Source: Actinomycetota bacterium | GTDB taxonomy: Bacteria; Actinomycetota; Thermoleophilia; Gaiellales; Gaiellaceae | NCBI GenBank assembly: GCA_020029625.1 | Contig: JAIBJP010000013.1 | Span: forward strand, 1 to 39,406 | Direction of reading: 5' to 3' | Length of the DNA stretch: 39,406 bases | Translations under genes and position numbers: made by a program | Shown here: one piece after another, positions 31,968 to 39,345 of the stretch | Position numbering within the stretch: position 1 is the stretch's first letter | How the letters are laid out: the number at the start of each line of letters is the position of its first letter | Notes under the pieces: generated by a model | Database searches by the model: none | The model's input: the letters and a program-made list of their open reading frames with translations, nothing else | What the model was told of the DNA's origin: nothing

Positions 31968-32711
31968 GTGCAGATCGATTCCGCCGACCTGGCTGCATTC
32001 CAGGCGGGGATGCGCCGCCGCTATTCGGACGACGAGATCCTCGCCGAGCTGAAAGGCTCTGCGACCCGCCTCGGCCGCTCCCCGACGATGCGTGAGTTCG
32101 AGCGCGATCGGGGCACTCGGATCCACCCCCAGACGGTCATCGACCGGTTCGGAACGTGGAACACCGCCAAGCGTTTGGCCGGACTGCGCCCGCGCCGATT
32201 TGCGACGCGTGAGGAGCTCCTCGCCGAGCTCCGGATGCTGGGCGAGGAGCTCGGCCGCCCACCCACGGGCGGAGACCTCCAGCGCCGGCGCGCGACGATG
32301 CCGTCCAAGTCCCTCTACTGGCACACCTTCGGATCTCTCCGCAACGCCCTCCGGGAAGCCGGTTTCGACGTTCCGCTCGGCGAGGAACGGCTGGAACGGG
32401 CGGTCGAGGACGGCGCGGCCCTCGCACGCCGGCTCAGGCGCCTGCCGCGTTTCACGGACTGGGCGGCCGAGCGCAAGCGCAACCAGGGGCTCCCCAGCGA
32501 GTGGCAGGTCTACCGGCTCGCGGGAGGTCGCCGGGGCGCCTGGACCACGTTCCAGTACCTCGTGCGAAGCCGTCTGGTGGAGGATGGCGCCGAAGTCGGC
32601 GCGGACGGGCGGGTCAGCGTCCCGCGGCGGCCGTCGCGAGCGCGGCCAGCCGGGCGAGACAGAACTGCTGCTCCTCGGGGGCGCGCACGGAGGGGAGCGG
32701 CGCTTCCGTGA
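31968..32711 (+). CDS. HNH-associated-repeat DNA-binding protein
   Basis: A basic 247-residue protein with two clear and one weaker copy of the homing-endonuclease-associated repeat. One runs through LGRSPTMREFER to WNTAKRLAGL (about 18-73). A second runs from LGRPPTGGDLQRR to FGSLRNALREAGF (about 80-133), and a third, degenerate copy covers 140-195 (RLPRFTDWAAERK). No nuclease motif is present. Such repeats are winged-helix-like DNA readers. The GTG at 31968 is used; ATG 32010 is possible. The last 30 residues are Arg/Pro/Ala-rich and coincide with the convergent gene's 3' end (98-base overlap), so the true C-terminus may be shorter or frameshifted. The target is unknown. Confidence 0.7.
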   Translation: MQIDSADLAAFQAGMRRRYSDDEILAELKGSATRLGRSPTMREFERDRGTRIHPQTVIDRFGTWNTAKRLAGLRPRRFATREELLAELRMLGEELGRPPTGGDLQRRRATMPSKSLYWHTFGSLRNALREAGFDVPLGEERLERAVEDGAALARRLRRLPRFTDWAAERKRNQGLPSEWQVYRLAGGRRGAWTTFQYLVRSRLVEDGAEVGADGRVSVPRRPSRARPAGRDRTAAPRGRARRGAALP

Positions 32712-33414
32712 AGCTGGTGTCCGGCTGGAAAGCCTCGCTCCGCACCAGACGGCCGTTGACGGCCGCAGCAAGCGTCCCTTCGGGCACGTCGCGCTTACGC
32801 AGACGCACACCCGCGTAGCGCTCCACGAGCTCGAGAGCCTCCTTCGTCGAGGCGAAGAAGAACTCTTGCCCACCTTCGCCGATCCAGAGCGGTCGGCCGA
32901 TCCCGCGCGCGAGGAAGAGGACGTCAGGGTCGCGCTCGTCCATCCACGCGGTTGCCATCGACCCGTACAGCTCCTCCAACGCACCGGCCCTGCTTCGCTC
33001 CAGCTCGGCCAGGGCGAAGATGGCCTCGGAGTCGACGGTCATGTCCTCTTCGGCCCGCTCGAAGCCGTACTGGGCGAAGATCTCCTCGTCGTTCTTGATG
33101 ATCCCGTTGTGGATCCCGACGACGGAGCCGTGACGGACGGGGTGGTTGTTCGCGTTCAGGGACGGATGGCCCTTGGTGTAGTCGCGTACGTGGACGAGCA
33201 CCTGAGTCGCGGTCGCCGGAACGGAGATCTCGTCGAGGAGCTCGCTGGCCCCGGCTTGGCGCTTGTGCACCTCGAGCTCGAGCCCTGGGCCGCGGTAGCA
33301 GTATCCGGCCGCATCCGACCCCCGCTCGGAGATCGCAGCCATCAGCGTTTGTGCAGCGAGGGTCGGGTCAACAGCGCTTTCGCGGTTCAGGCTATATCCG
33401 GCGATCCCACACAA
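32614..33414 (-). CDS. Stand-alone class II glutamine amidotransferase
   Basis: An N-terminal nucleophile hydrolase resembling the glutaminase domain of GlmS/PurF, here without a synthase domain (266 residues). The nucleophile cysteine must follow the initiator Met directly, which fixes the start at TTG 33414 (TTG-TGT: M-CGIAGYS) rather than the longer frame to 33471. Further marks are ERGSDAAGY, VHVRDYTKGHPS, NNHPVRHGSVVGIHNGIIKN and TVDSEAIFAL. It should release ammonia from glutamine for an unidentified acceptor. It diverges from the sigma-factor gene across about 100 bases and overlaps the HNH-repeat gene at its 3' end. Confidence 0.88.
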   Translation of the reverse strand: MCGIAGYSLNRESAVDPTLAAQTLMAAISERGSDAAGYCYRGPGLELEVHKRQAGASELLDEISVPATATQVLVHVRDYTKGHPSLNANNHPVRHGSVVGIHNGIIKNDEEIFAQYGFERAEEDMTVDSEAIFALAELERSRAGALEELYGSMATAWMDERDPDVLFLARGIGRPLWIGEGGQEFFFASTKEALELVERYAGVRLRKRDVPEGTLAAAVNGRLVRSEAFQPDTSFTEAPLPSVRAPEEQQFCLARLAALATAAAGR

Positions 33415-33518
33415 GGCGAAGTTCCACTCTAACAATCGTCTCAGCTGACCCGACTCGCCATCCCTCAACACGGTGGTGGCTCCTCAAGGCCGCTTCGTGA
33501 GAGGCCGATAGGGCATGC

Positions 33519-34508
33519 GTGGGACGGCCTGTCCGCAGACTGCCTTCGCCCGAACCCGATCCGACTCCCGGGGAGGACGGCGAGGAGACAAAGCTCGAGC
33601 TCGTGCCCGAGGCGGCTCTGGACGCCCCGGTTGACGCCGAGGAAGAGGACGAGGAGGACCGCAAAGAGCGTCTGGCGGCCGGCCCGACCCAGGATCCGCT
33701 CAAGCTCTACGTCCGCCAGATCGGTGACGGGCCCCTCCTGACGCCTGCAGAGGAGCGCGAGCTCGCGAGGCTGAAGGACGAGGGCGACGAGGCCGCCAAG
33801 CGCCGCCTGATCGAGTCGAACCTGCGGCTCGTGATGTCGATCACCCGCAACTACGTGAACTCGGGCGTTCCCCTACTCGACCTGATCCAGGAGGGAAACC
33901 TCGGCCTCATCCGGGCCGTGGAGAAGTTCGACTACAAGATGGGCTACAAGCTTTCGACCTACGCCACCTGGTGGATCCGCCAGGCGGTGACACGCGCGAT
34001 CGCCGACCAGGGCCGCACGATCCGCCTTCCCGTCCACGTCGTCGACCAGGTGCGGCGCGTGATGCGCGCGCGCCGGATCCTCACGCAGAAGCTCAACCGC
34101 GATCCGCTCCCGGACGAGATCGCCAAGGAGAGCGGCTTCGACGTCAAGCGCGTCAACGAGCTACTCGATCTCGTGGAGGACCCCGTCAGCCTCGAGACGC
34201 CCGTCGGTGACGGCGACTCCATGTACGCCGACATGATCGAGGACGTCAACTCCGAGCAGCCGGAAGCCACGCTCGCCGTCATGCTTCGCGGCGCGGAGCT
34301 GCAGATCGCGCTGGCCCAGCTCTCCGAGCGCATGCGCCACGTGCTGGAGCTTCGCTTCGGGCTGACCGGGGCCGTTCCGAAGACGCTCGAGGAGGTCGGC
34401 GCCGAGCTCGGCGTGACCCGCGAGCGCGTGCGCCAGCTCGAGTCCCGAGCCCTCCGCGAGCTCCAAGCGGCAGCGCCGGACCTGCGCCTCTATCTCCGCA
34501 CCGAATAG
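33519..34508 (+). CDS. RNA polymerase sigma factor, RpoD/SigA-related (group 1/2)
   Basis: A 329-residue sigma-70 protein. An acidic N-terminus of about 55 residues precedes region 1.2 (DPLKLYVRQIGDGPLLTPAEE). Region 2 is complete (NLRLVMSITRNYVNSGVPLL, DLIQEGNLGLIRAVEKFDY, YKLSTYATWWIRQAVTRAI), region 3 starts IRLPVHVVDQ, and the region 4 helix-turn-helix is TLEEVGAELGVTRERVRQLE. Length and absence of a clear region 1.1 suggest a group 2 (alternative, SigB/HrdB-like) factor. The start is GTG 33519. A second sigma gene of the same class lies about 0.85 kb away on the other strand. Confidence 0.93.
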   Translation: MGRPVRRLPSPEPDPTPGEDGEETKLELVPEAALDAPVDAEEEDEEDRKERLAAGPTQDPLKLYVRQIGDGPLLTPAEERELARLKDEGDEAAKRRLIESNLRLVMSITRNYVNSGVPLLDLIQEGNLGLIRAVEKFDYKMGYKLSTYATWWIRQAVTRAIADQGRTIRLPVHVVDQVRRVMRARRILTQKLNRDPLPDEIAKESGFDVKRVNELLDLVEDPVSLETPVGDGDSMYADMIEDVNSEQPEATLAVMLRGAELQIALAQLSERMRHVLELRFGLTGAVPKTLEEVGAELGVTRERVRQLESRALRELQAAAPDLRLYLRTE

Positions 34509-34523
34509 AGGCCGCGACCCCGC

Positions 34524-34629
34524 TTGTGTTTCACGCGCACAGGCGGATTGACTGGCCCAAGGGGACGATTTCGACGGGTGAGCGACGGCCGCAAGCGCGG
34601 AGGGGCGACTTTGTGCGTGTGAAACACAA
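34524..34629. repeat. 18-bp inverted repeat between the sigma factor and PHP genes
   Basis: TTGTGTTTCACGCGCACA (34524-34541) and TGTGCGTGTGAAACACAA (34612-34629) are complementary except at one position. The 70 bases between contain GCCGCAAGCGCGG. It may act as a large transcript-end hairpin or a paired protein-binding site. The half-site TGTTTCACGCG stands out against the surrounding coding composition. Confidence 0.7.
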
Positions 34630-34675
34630 ACCCGCTCTCTCGGAGGCGGCTTTGCAGGTGGGTAGGGTGGACCCA

Positions 34676-35395
34676 GTGTTCGTCGACGTCCACTCGCACG
34701 TCGTTCCCTCGGGCGACGACGGGGCCCAGAGCAACGAGGAAGGGCTCGAGCTCTGCCGGAGCGCGGCGCAGAACGGGACGACGGTTCTCTACGCCACCCC
34801 TCACGTCTGGCCGATGCTTCCCCTGCCGCCGGAGCGGGAGGAGACCATCCGCGCGAGCCACGCCGAGCTGGCCCGCGCTGCAGCCGCCTTCGGGCTGGAC
34901 CTTCGGCTCGGCTTCGAGCTGACGCCGACCACGGCGCTGCTGGAGGAGGACCCCAACCGCTTCCGACTCGGCGACCTCCCGGCCGTCCTCATGGAAGTGC
35001 CCTTCCACGGCTCTCTCGACCTCGCTGAGCGCCTCGCAGAGCACATCGAGGCAGTGGGCCTAGTCCCTGTGATCGCACATCCAGAGCGTTCTCAGGCCGT
35101 CCTGGACGATCAAGGCCTCGCCGCAGGAATGGCCGAGCGGGGCTGGCTCCTGCAGGTCAACGCCACGAGCATCGTCGGCTACCACGGAGCCGAGATCGAA
35201 GCGAGCGCCTGGCGGCTCGTCGACGACGGCCTCGCCGGCCTCGTGGCCTCCGACGGACACCGCCGCGCGCGGCCGCCGCACCTCAACGAGGCCTTCCGGG
35301 CCGTCCAGGCGAGACTGGGGGAGGGGGCTAACGCTCTCTTCGACGGCCGGGCTCTACCGGCTGGCGACCGCGTCGATCTCGCGGAGCGACGCTAG
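34676..35395 (+). CDS. PHP-domain tyrosine-protein phosphatase (CpsB/YwqE family)
   Basis: Manganese-dependent phosphatase that resets bacterial tyrosine kinases controlling polysaccharide export. From GTG 34676 it has 239 residues. PHP motifs are VDVHSHVVPSGDDGAQSNEE at the N-terminus, YATPHVWP, VPVIAHPER and VASDGHRR near the end, supplying the metal ligands. A longer open frame starts at 34526, but it runs through the 18-bp inverted repeat and adds unconserved sequence. No tyrosine kinase or capsule gene is visible in the window, so the partner is elsewhere. Its 3' end overlaps the convergent sigma gene by 42 bases. Confidence 0.88.
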   Translation: MFVDVHSHVVPSGDDGAQSNEEGLELCRSAAQNGTTVLYATPHVWPMLPLPPEREETIRASHAELARAAAAFGLDLRLGFELTPTTALLEEDPNRFRLGDLPAVLMEVPFHGSLDLAERLAEHIEAVGLVPVIAHPERSQAVLDDQGLAAGMAERGWLLQVNATSIVGYHGAEIEASAWRLVDDGLAGLVASDGHRRARPPHLNEAFRAVQARLGEGANALFDGRALPAGDRVDLAERR

Positions 35396-36415
35396 CCGGG
35401 AGAGCGATTCGATCTCGATCTGGCGCACGCGCTCGCGCGTGATGCCGAGCCGGCGCCCGATGTGCTCGAGCGTGTGCGGCTCCTCGCCGCGCAGCCCGTA
35501 GCGGAGCTCGAGGACACGCCGGTCGCGCTCGGGGAGAGACTCCAGAGCCCGGTCGAGGGCCTCCTTCTGGAGCCGGCGCTCCGTCTCCTCTTCGGGCAGC
35601 GGGTCCTCGCCGGCGACGAGATCCCCGAAGACCGCATCCTCCTGCTCGCCGATCGGCTGGTCGAGGCTCGTGGAGGCCCGAGCCGCCGCCCGCACTTCGA
35701 TCGCCTGCTGCAACGGAAGACCGGCCTCATGCGCGATCTCCTCGAGCGAAGGCTCACGCGCGAGCTGCGTCCAGAGATGCCTTTCGGCGCGATGCATCTT
35801 CTGCATGCGCTCGACGACGTGGACGGGAACGCGGATCGTCCGCGCCTTGTCCGCGATCGCGCGGGCGACCGCCTGGCGGATCCACCAGGTGGCGTACGTC
35901 GAGAACTTCAGACCCCGCTGCCACTCGAACTTCTCGACGGCGCGGATGAGGCCGAACATTCCCTCCTGGATCAGGTCGAGGAAGGGGAGGCCCTGGTTGC
36001 GGTAGTTCTTCGCGATCGAGACGACGAGCCGAAGGTTGCATTCGATCATGCGGCGCTTGGCTTCCATGTCGCCGCGCTCGATTCGCTTCGAGAGCTCCAC
36101 CTCGTCGGCGGCCGTGAGCAGCGGGTGGCGTCCGATCTCGCGGAGGAAGAGCTGCAGCGCGTCCGTGGTCGTCTCGAGCACCTCGGTCGCGCGTGGGGGG
36201 GCGGTCGGCTCGCGTGCGGGCTCCTTCGGCGCCTCGACGACCTCGATGTTGCGCTCCTCGAGCTCGCGATAGAAAGCCTCCACATCCGCTGGCTCCACCT
36301 CGAGCGCGTCGAGAGCCTCGGTCAACTCGGTAGCGTCGAGAAACCCGGCCGCCTCGCCGCGCTCGAACAGATGCTGGATCTCCTCGTTGGTGAGGGCGGT
36401 CGTCTCGTCTGCCAT
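35354..36415 (-). CDS. Primary-type RNA polymerase sigma factor (RpoD/SigA)
   Basis: 353 residues with a sigma 1.1-like start (ALTNEEIQHLFERGEAAGF, LTEALDALEVEP, FYRELEERNIEVVE), a short linker and region 1.2 (TDALQLFLREIGRHPLLTAADE). Regions 2.1-2.4 are complete (NLRLVVSIAKNYRNQGLPFL, DLIQEGMFGLIRAVEKFEW, FSTYATWWIRQAVARAIADK). Region 3 and region 4 (TLEHIGRRLGITRERVRQIE) follow. The 1.1-like segment argues for a primary sigma factor more than its neighbour does. The start ATG at 36415 is supported by the conserved N-terminus. Either of the two factors could be the housekeeping one. Confidence 0.92.
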   Translation of the reverse strand: MADETTALTNEEIQHLFERGEAAGFLDATELTEALDALEVEPADVEAFYRELEERNIEVVEAPKEPAREPTAPPRATEVLETTTDALQLFLREIGRHPLLTAADEVELSKRIERGDMEAKRRMIECNLRLVVSIAKNYRNQGLPFLDLIQEGMFGLIRAVEKFEWQRGLKFSTYATWWIRQAVARAIADKARTIRVPVHVVERMQKMHRAERHLWTQLAREPSLEEIAHEAGLPLQQAIEVRAAARASTSLDQPIGEQEDAVFGDLVAGEDPLPEEETERRLQKEALDRALESLPERDRRVLELRYGLRGEEPHTLEHIGRRLGITRERVRQIEIESLSRLASLREIDAVASR

Positions 36416-36583
36416 TTAAAGCACGCGCCGCCCGGGCTAATCGACGCACGCACGGACCCCGGGCGGTACCGGGGCTACCCTACCAATCGGGGCAGGAAAG
36501 TAAACACCCACTCCCGACTCGCGGAGTGGTATTTCGCAAAATCCGGCCTATTCTCCGAGTAGAGCCCGCTCTTGTTGCGGCCA

Positions 36584-37717
36584 ATGGGGAGAGGGGACGG
36601 GTTGATTCTGCTTGACCAAGAAGCGACGTGGACTGGTGTCGGCGCCCTGGCGCTGTCGGCGTTCCTGCTGGCGCTCGGAATCGTCCTGTTCGCGCGTTGG
36701 CGGCGCGTAGCCGAACGGGAAGTCGCCCAGATCCAGGCGACGGGCGAGCGCACGGAGAAGCTGCTCACGGAGCTCTCGCGCGCGCTCGGCGACGCCAGGG
36801 ACGAACGGGGTCGCCTGGAAGCGCTCGGCGAGCTCGGTACGACGCTCGACCTCGACGCTGCGCTCGAGCGGGCGCTCGAGGTCGTGAGCCAGTTGGTCGA
36901 CGCCGACTCGGCGATGATCGTCCTCCGGCAGGAGGAGGGCGAGGCGATCACAGCCGCGTACGGGCTGACGGCCGAAGAGTCGGCCCGCGATCTGCTCGGC
37001 GTCCCTCCCGAGGCAGGAAAGGCCCGTGCGGTCAAGCTCGGGTACCTCTACACGGCCGAGGAAGCGGCCAACGACGAGTTTCGGCTCTCGGGCGGGGTCG
37101 CCGTGCCGCTGGCCGGCGCGCACGGGGAACGCATCGGAACGCTCGCGGTCTTCTGGCGCCGCGCGGATCGGGCCCTTACGGACGACCAGCTCGGGCGCTT
37201 CGAGGAGTTGGCGGCCACCTTCGGGCCCGCACTCGAGAACGCACGCCTCTACTCGGAGGCGCGAAGGCTGGCCGACACCGATCCGCTCACGAACCTCCGC
37301 AATCGCCGCTATTTCACGGAGCGGCTGCGCCGCGAATGCGCCCGCGCTCGGCGCTACGGCCGCGGCCTGGGGCTCCTGCTCTTCGAGACCGAGGGAGGCC
37401 TGGACGACCTCTTCTCCGCCGGTGAGCGGATCCAGGGCGCCGTCCGCAGCACCGACATCGCCTCTCACCTCGGAGACGGTCGCTTCGCGGTGATCATGCC
37501 GGAAGCGGGGCACGCGGACGCCGAGCGCCTCCATCGCCGCCTGCAGTTCGCCCTCGGCGGCCGCGTCGACGACAGCGACGGCGTCCGGCTCCACGCCGGC
37601 CTCGTCGAGCTGCGAAGTGAGGACGACGCCGCCATGTTCCTGCGCCGGGCCGAGGACGCCCTCGGACGCGCGAGGGAAGCGGTGCACGAGCCTCTCGCGG
37701 CCGTTCAGCGCCCCTGA
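36584..37717 (+). CDS. Membrane-anchored GAF protein with degenerate GGDEF domain
   Basis: About 377 residues: one N-terminal transmembrane helix (VGALALSAFLLALGIVLFAR), a coiled coil, a GAF domain (about 90-230, with LDAALERALEVVSQLVDADS) and a GGDEF-like domain after the linker ADTDPLTNLRNRRYF. The active-site loop reads LGDGRF instead of GG(D/E)EF, and the metal-binding DxD/F region is LLFETEGG, so diguanylate cyclase activity is unlikely. It may bind GTP or c-di-GMP, or act as a scaffold. ATG 36584 is given. TTG 36602 is a good alternative because the purine run GGGGAGAGGGG lies between the two. Confidence 0.85.
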   Translation: MGRGDGLILLDQEATWTGVGALALSAFLLALGIVLFARWRRVAEREVAQIQATGERTEKLLTELSRALGDARDERGRLEALGELGTTLDLDAALERALEVVSQLVDADSAMIVLRQEEGEAITAAYGLTAEESARDLLGVPPEAGKARAVKLGYLYTAEEAANDEFRLSGGVAVPLAGAHGERIGTLAVFWRRADRALTDDQLGRFEELAATFGPALENARLYSEARRLADTDPLTNLRNRRYFTERLRRECARARRYGRGLGLLLFETEGGLDDLFSAGERIQGAVRSTDIASHLGDGRFAVIMPEAGHADAERLHRRLQFALGGRVDDSDGVRLHAGLVELRSEDDAAMFLRRAEDALGRAREAVHEPLAAVQRP

Positions 37718-37869
37718 TCCACGGGGGTTCTCACCGTGAGCGGGGTGGTGGCTAGACGACCTCGCCAACCTGAAGGACCGCGACCGCGACAATGCGCCGC
37801 TCTAGAGAAGAACTTTTCGCGGGTTTCCCGAAGACGCCGTCATAGAGCTAAGAGAGCGAATCCGCCAAC
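37718..37869. other. Intergenic region with altered composition
   Basis: 152 bases between the GAF/GGDEF gene and the unknown minus-strand gene. CACGG/CCGTG (around 37721-37738) can form a short stem after the GGDEF stop. By eye the sequence is less GC-rich than the rest of the window. No tRNA or promoter was recognised. Confidence 0.4.
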
Positions 37870-38337
37870 TCAGTTCGTGCCGCTCCAGCGACGCAAGGTC
37901 TCACGGAGCCGCCTTCCTCGAGCCACCGTGCGCTCTGTCTCGGTGCTCCAATGGGCGACTGGAGTAGTCGGCTTGGTAAAGCTCCAATGAAGGACCTTGT
38001 CGGGCCCAAGCGCTCGGTGCTCGTACTGCATCTCGATTTGGAGTGATTTCTCTTCGACCTGGATCCGCTCGGTGTACCTTCCGCCCTTGAGCTTGCCTAA
38101 GAACGTCACTTCGGTTTTGCGTTTCGATGGATCGAATCGAACGATGTGGGCGCTGTCGCCTCGAATGAAGAGAAAGTCAGTCCCCTCACCCACAGGGTGA
38201 ATGAGATCGAAGTCTGCCTCCTGTCCAATGCTCTCGGTGAGACCGTTGCGGAAAGGAAACGGCAGGTTGCCCGCCTTGTCGAGCTCTCCTCCCATGTCCT
38301 GAAAGACCCGCGTCAGGTCCTGTAGCCAGCCTGCCAC
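37870..38337 (-). CDS. Protein of unknown function
   Basis: 155 residues starting MAGWLQDLTRVFQDMGGELDK. No signal peptide, membrane helix or known motif was seen. The middle (FDLIHPVGEGTDFLFIRGDS and VTFLGKLKGGRYTERIQVEE) looks like a beta-rich fold, and the C-terminus is basic. Codon third positions seem less GC-rich than those of neighbouring genes, and the gene lies next to a toxin-antitoxin pair, so it may be acquired DNA. It is kept as a gene because the translation has ordinary amino-acid composition, unlike the Arg/Pro-rich shadow frames around it. Confidence 0.6.
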   Translation of the reverse strand: MAGWLQDLTRVFQDMGGELDKAGNLPFPFRNGLTESIGQEADFDLIHPVGEGTDFLFIRGDSAHIVRFDPSKRKTEVTFLGKLKGGRYTERIQVEEKSLQIEMQYEHRALGPDKVLHWSFTKPTTPVAHWSTETERTVARGRRLRETLRRWSGTN

Positions 38338-38416
38338 TGTTGATGAATCACTCTACGCCAGGTCGATTTCACTTGGAGACCACACCAGGACAGCAACCAG
38401 CGCTCGATAACGGGCG

Positions 38417-38977
38417 TTATGTCAAGTTGACGGGCAAGCCGAGGAAGTCGGCTGCCTCCTGCACCACGTCGTCCCCCGCGTCCAGCGGTTGGACGTCCAC
38501 GACCCCGAGCGCGTCCTCGGCCCGGTCGAAAAGCGTGACGTTCGCCCAGAGAGACTCGAAGGTCGACCACCACCGGAGCCCTACTGCCCCCGCGTGACGT
38601 TCGAAGAGCTCGACGGCCTGCCTCTGCGTCGTCGAACGCTCGTTCGTGGCCACCAGCGACGGCCGCAGCTCCTCGCGCAGGAGCACTTCCGGATCGTCGA
38701 GGTCGATGAGCCCCGCGCCATCGCCGAGCTCGAGCGCGCCGAGCGCGAGCGGCTTGCCGTGGCGAAAGAGGTCCGGCGACTCGATCGACGTCCCCGTCAG
38801 TCCGGCAAGCTGCTCGACGAGCGCCGACACGGGTTCGAGGGACGCGTACAGGCACCCATAGAGGGTCGGAGCGTCGTGCCTCCCCTCACCCTGGAGCATG
38901 CGGGGAAACCAGAGTGCTCCACCGCGGGCTCGCTCCGAGACTGACTCGTCCCAGGCGAAGCAGCGGAAGAGAATCAC
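38417..38977 (-). CDS. RES-domain toxin of a RES/Xre toxin-antitoxin pair
   Basis: 186 residues from GTG 38977, overlapping the antitoxin stop (GTGA). RES-domain features are an early Arg (LFRCF), a GALWFPRM segment in place of the common GxRWxP, the LYGCLYASLEPVSALVEQL helix with its conserved Glu, and the late conserved Ser with WW (LRWWSTFES). RES toxins degrade NAD+ in the cell and are neutralised by the partner antitoxin. The longer open frame to 39343 is the antitoxin sequence in another frame. A small stem (ATAAC-GGGC-GTTAT, 38407-38420) overlaps the stop codon. Confidence 0.88.
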   Translation of the reverse strand: MILFRCFAWDESVSERARGGALWFPRMLQGEGRHDAPTLYGCLYASLEPVSALVEQLAGLTGTSIESPDLFRHGKPLALGALELGDGAGLIDLDDPEVLLREELRPSLVATNERSTTQRQAVELFERHAGAVGLRWWSTFESLWANVTLFDRAEDALGVVDVQPLDAGDDVVQEAADFLGLPVNLT

Positions 38978-39315
38978 GCGAAGGAGCCGGCCTGCTCCTG
39001 GCGGATGGCGGCGAGGAGCTCCTCCACCCTCCCCTGCCGGATGACGTCGATCGGACGCCGCTGGCGCAGGAAGGGGTTCAGGCCGAAGAGCCACTTCTCC
39101 GCCGTCGAGGGCTCGTACAGGCGGAGCAGCGCCGACATGACGAGCTCGAGCAGGTCGAGGCGCTCGGCGTTGTCGGGGTCGATCCCCTGTCCCCTCTTCC
39201 ACCGGCTGACCTGCGCCGGGCTCACCCCGAGCGCGTCGGCGAGGCGCCGCTGGGAGCGGAAGTCGCGGCTGAGCGCTTCCACCTTCACTGCGGGCTCGAC
39301 GGGCATGGGCGTCAT
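38974..39315 (-). CDS. Xre/MbcA/ParS-type antitoxin
   Basis: 113 residues. An N-terminal helix-turn-helix (SQRRLADALGVSPAQVSRWK) is followed by the DUF2384-like toxin-binding part (EKWLFGLNPFLRQRRPIDVI and VEELLAAIRQE). It binds and blocks the RES toxin encoded immediately downstream and should repress its own promoter. ATG 39315 is given. ATG 39306 (MPVEP) is possible because a TACAAT box overlaps the first start, which would make the message leaderless. Confidence 0.9.
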   Translation of the reverse strand: MTPMPVEPAVKVEALSRDFRSQRRLADALGVSPAQVSRWKRGQGIDPDNAERLDLLELVMSALLRLYEPSTAEKWLFGLNPFLRQRRPIDVIRQGRVEELLAAIRQEQAGSFA

Positions 39316-39319
39316 TGTA
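39314..39319 (-). promoter_or_regulatory. Possible -10 element TACAAT of the toxin-antitoxin operon
   Basis: TACAAT on the minus strand lies seven bases before ATG 39306 and overlaps ATG 39315. A weak -35 region would fall on the palindrome at 39330-39345, so repressor binding there would block polymerase. Confidence 0.4.
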
Positions 39320-39329
39320 ACGCAACGGA

Positions 39330-39345
39330 AAGTGTTGCGACACTT
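39330..39345. promoter_or_regulatory. Palindromic operator candidate of the toxin-antitoxin operon
   Basis: AAGTGT-TGCG-ACACTT is a perfect 6-bp inverted repeat with a 4-base spacer, 15 bases upstream of the antitoxin ATG. Antitoxins of this class usually bind such palindromes to autoregulate. Binding itself is inferred. Confidence 0.65.

Noticed and set aside
37736..37990. 84-codon plus-strand ORF
   Set aside because: Arg-rich composition, mostly intergenic and antisense to the unknown minus-strand gene; no ribosome binding site or motif.
38405..38422. Integron attC-like site (ATAAC-GGGC-GTTAT)
   Set aside because: Only a five-bp stem with no full core sites or typical length; no integrase or cassette array.
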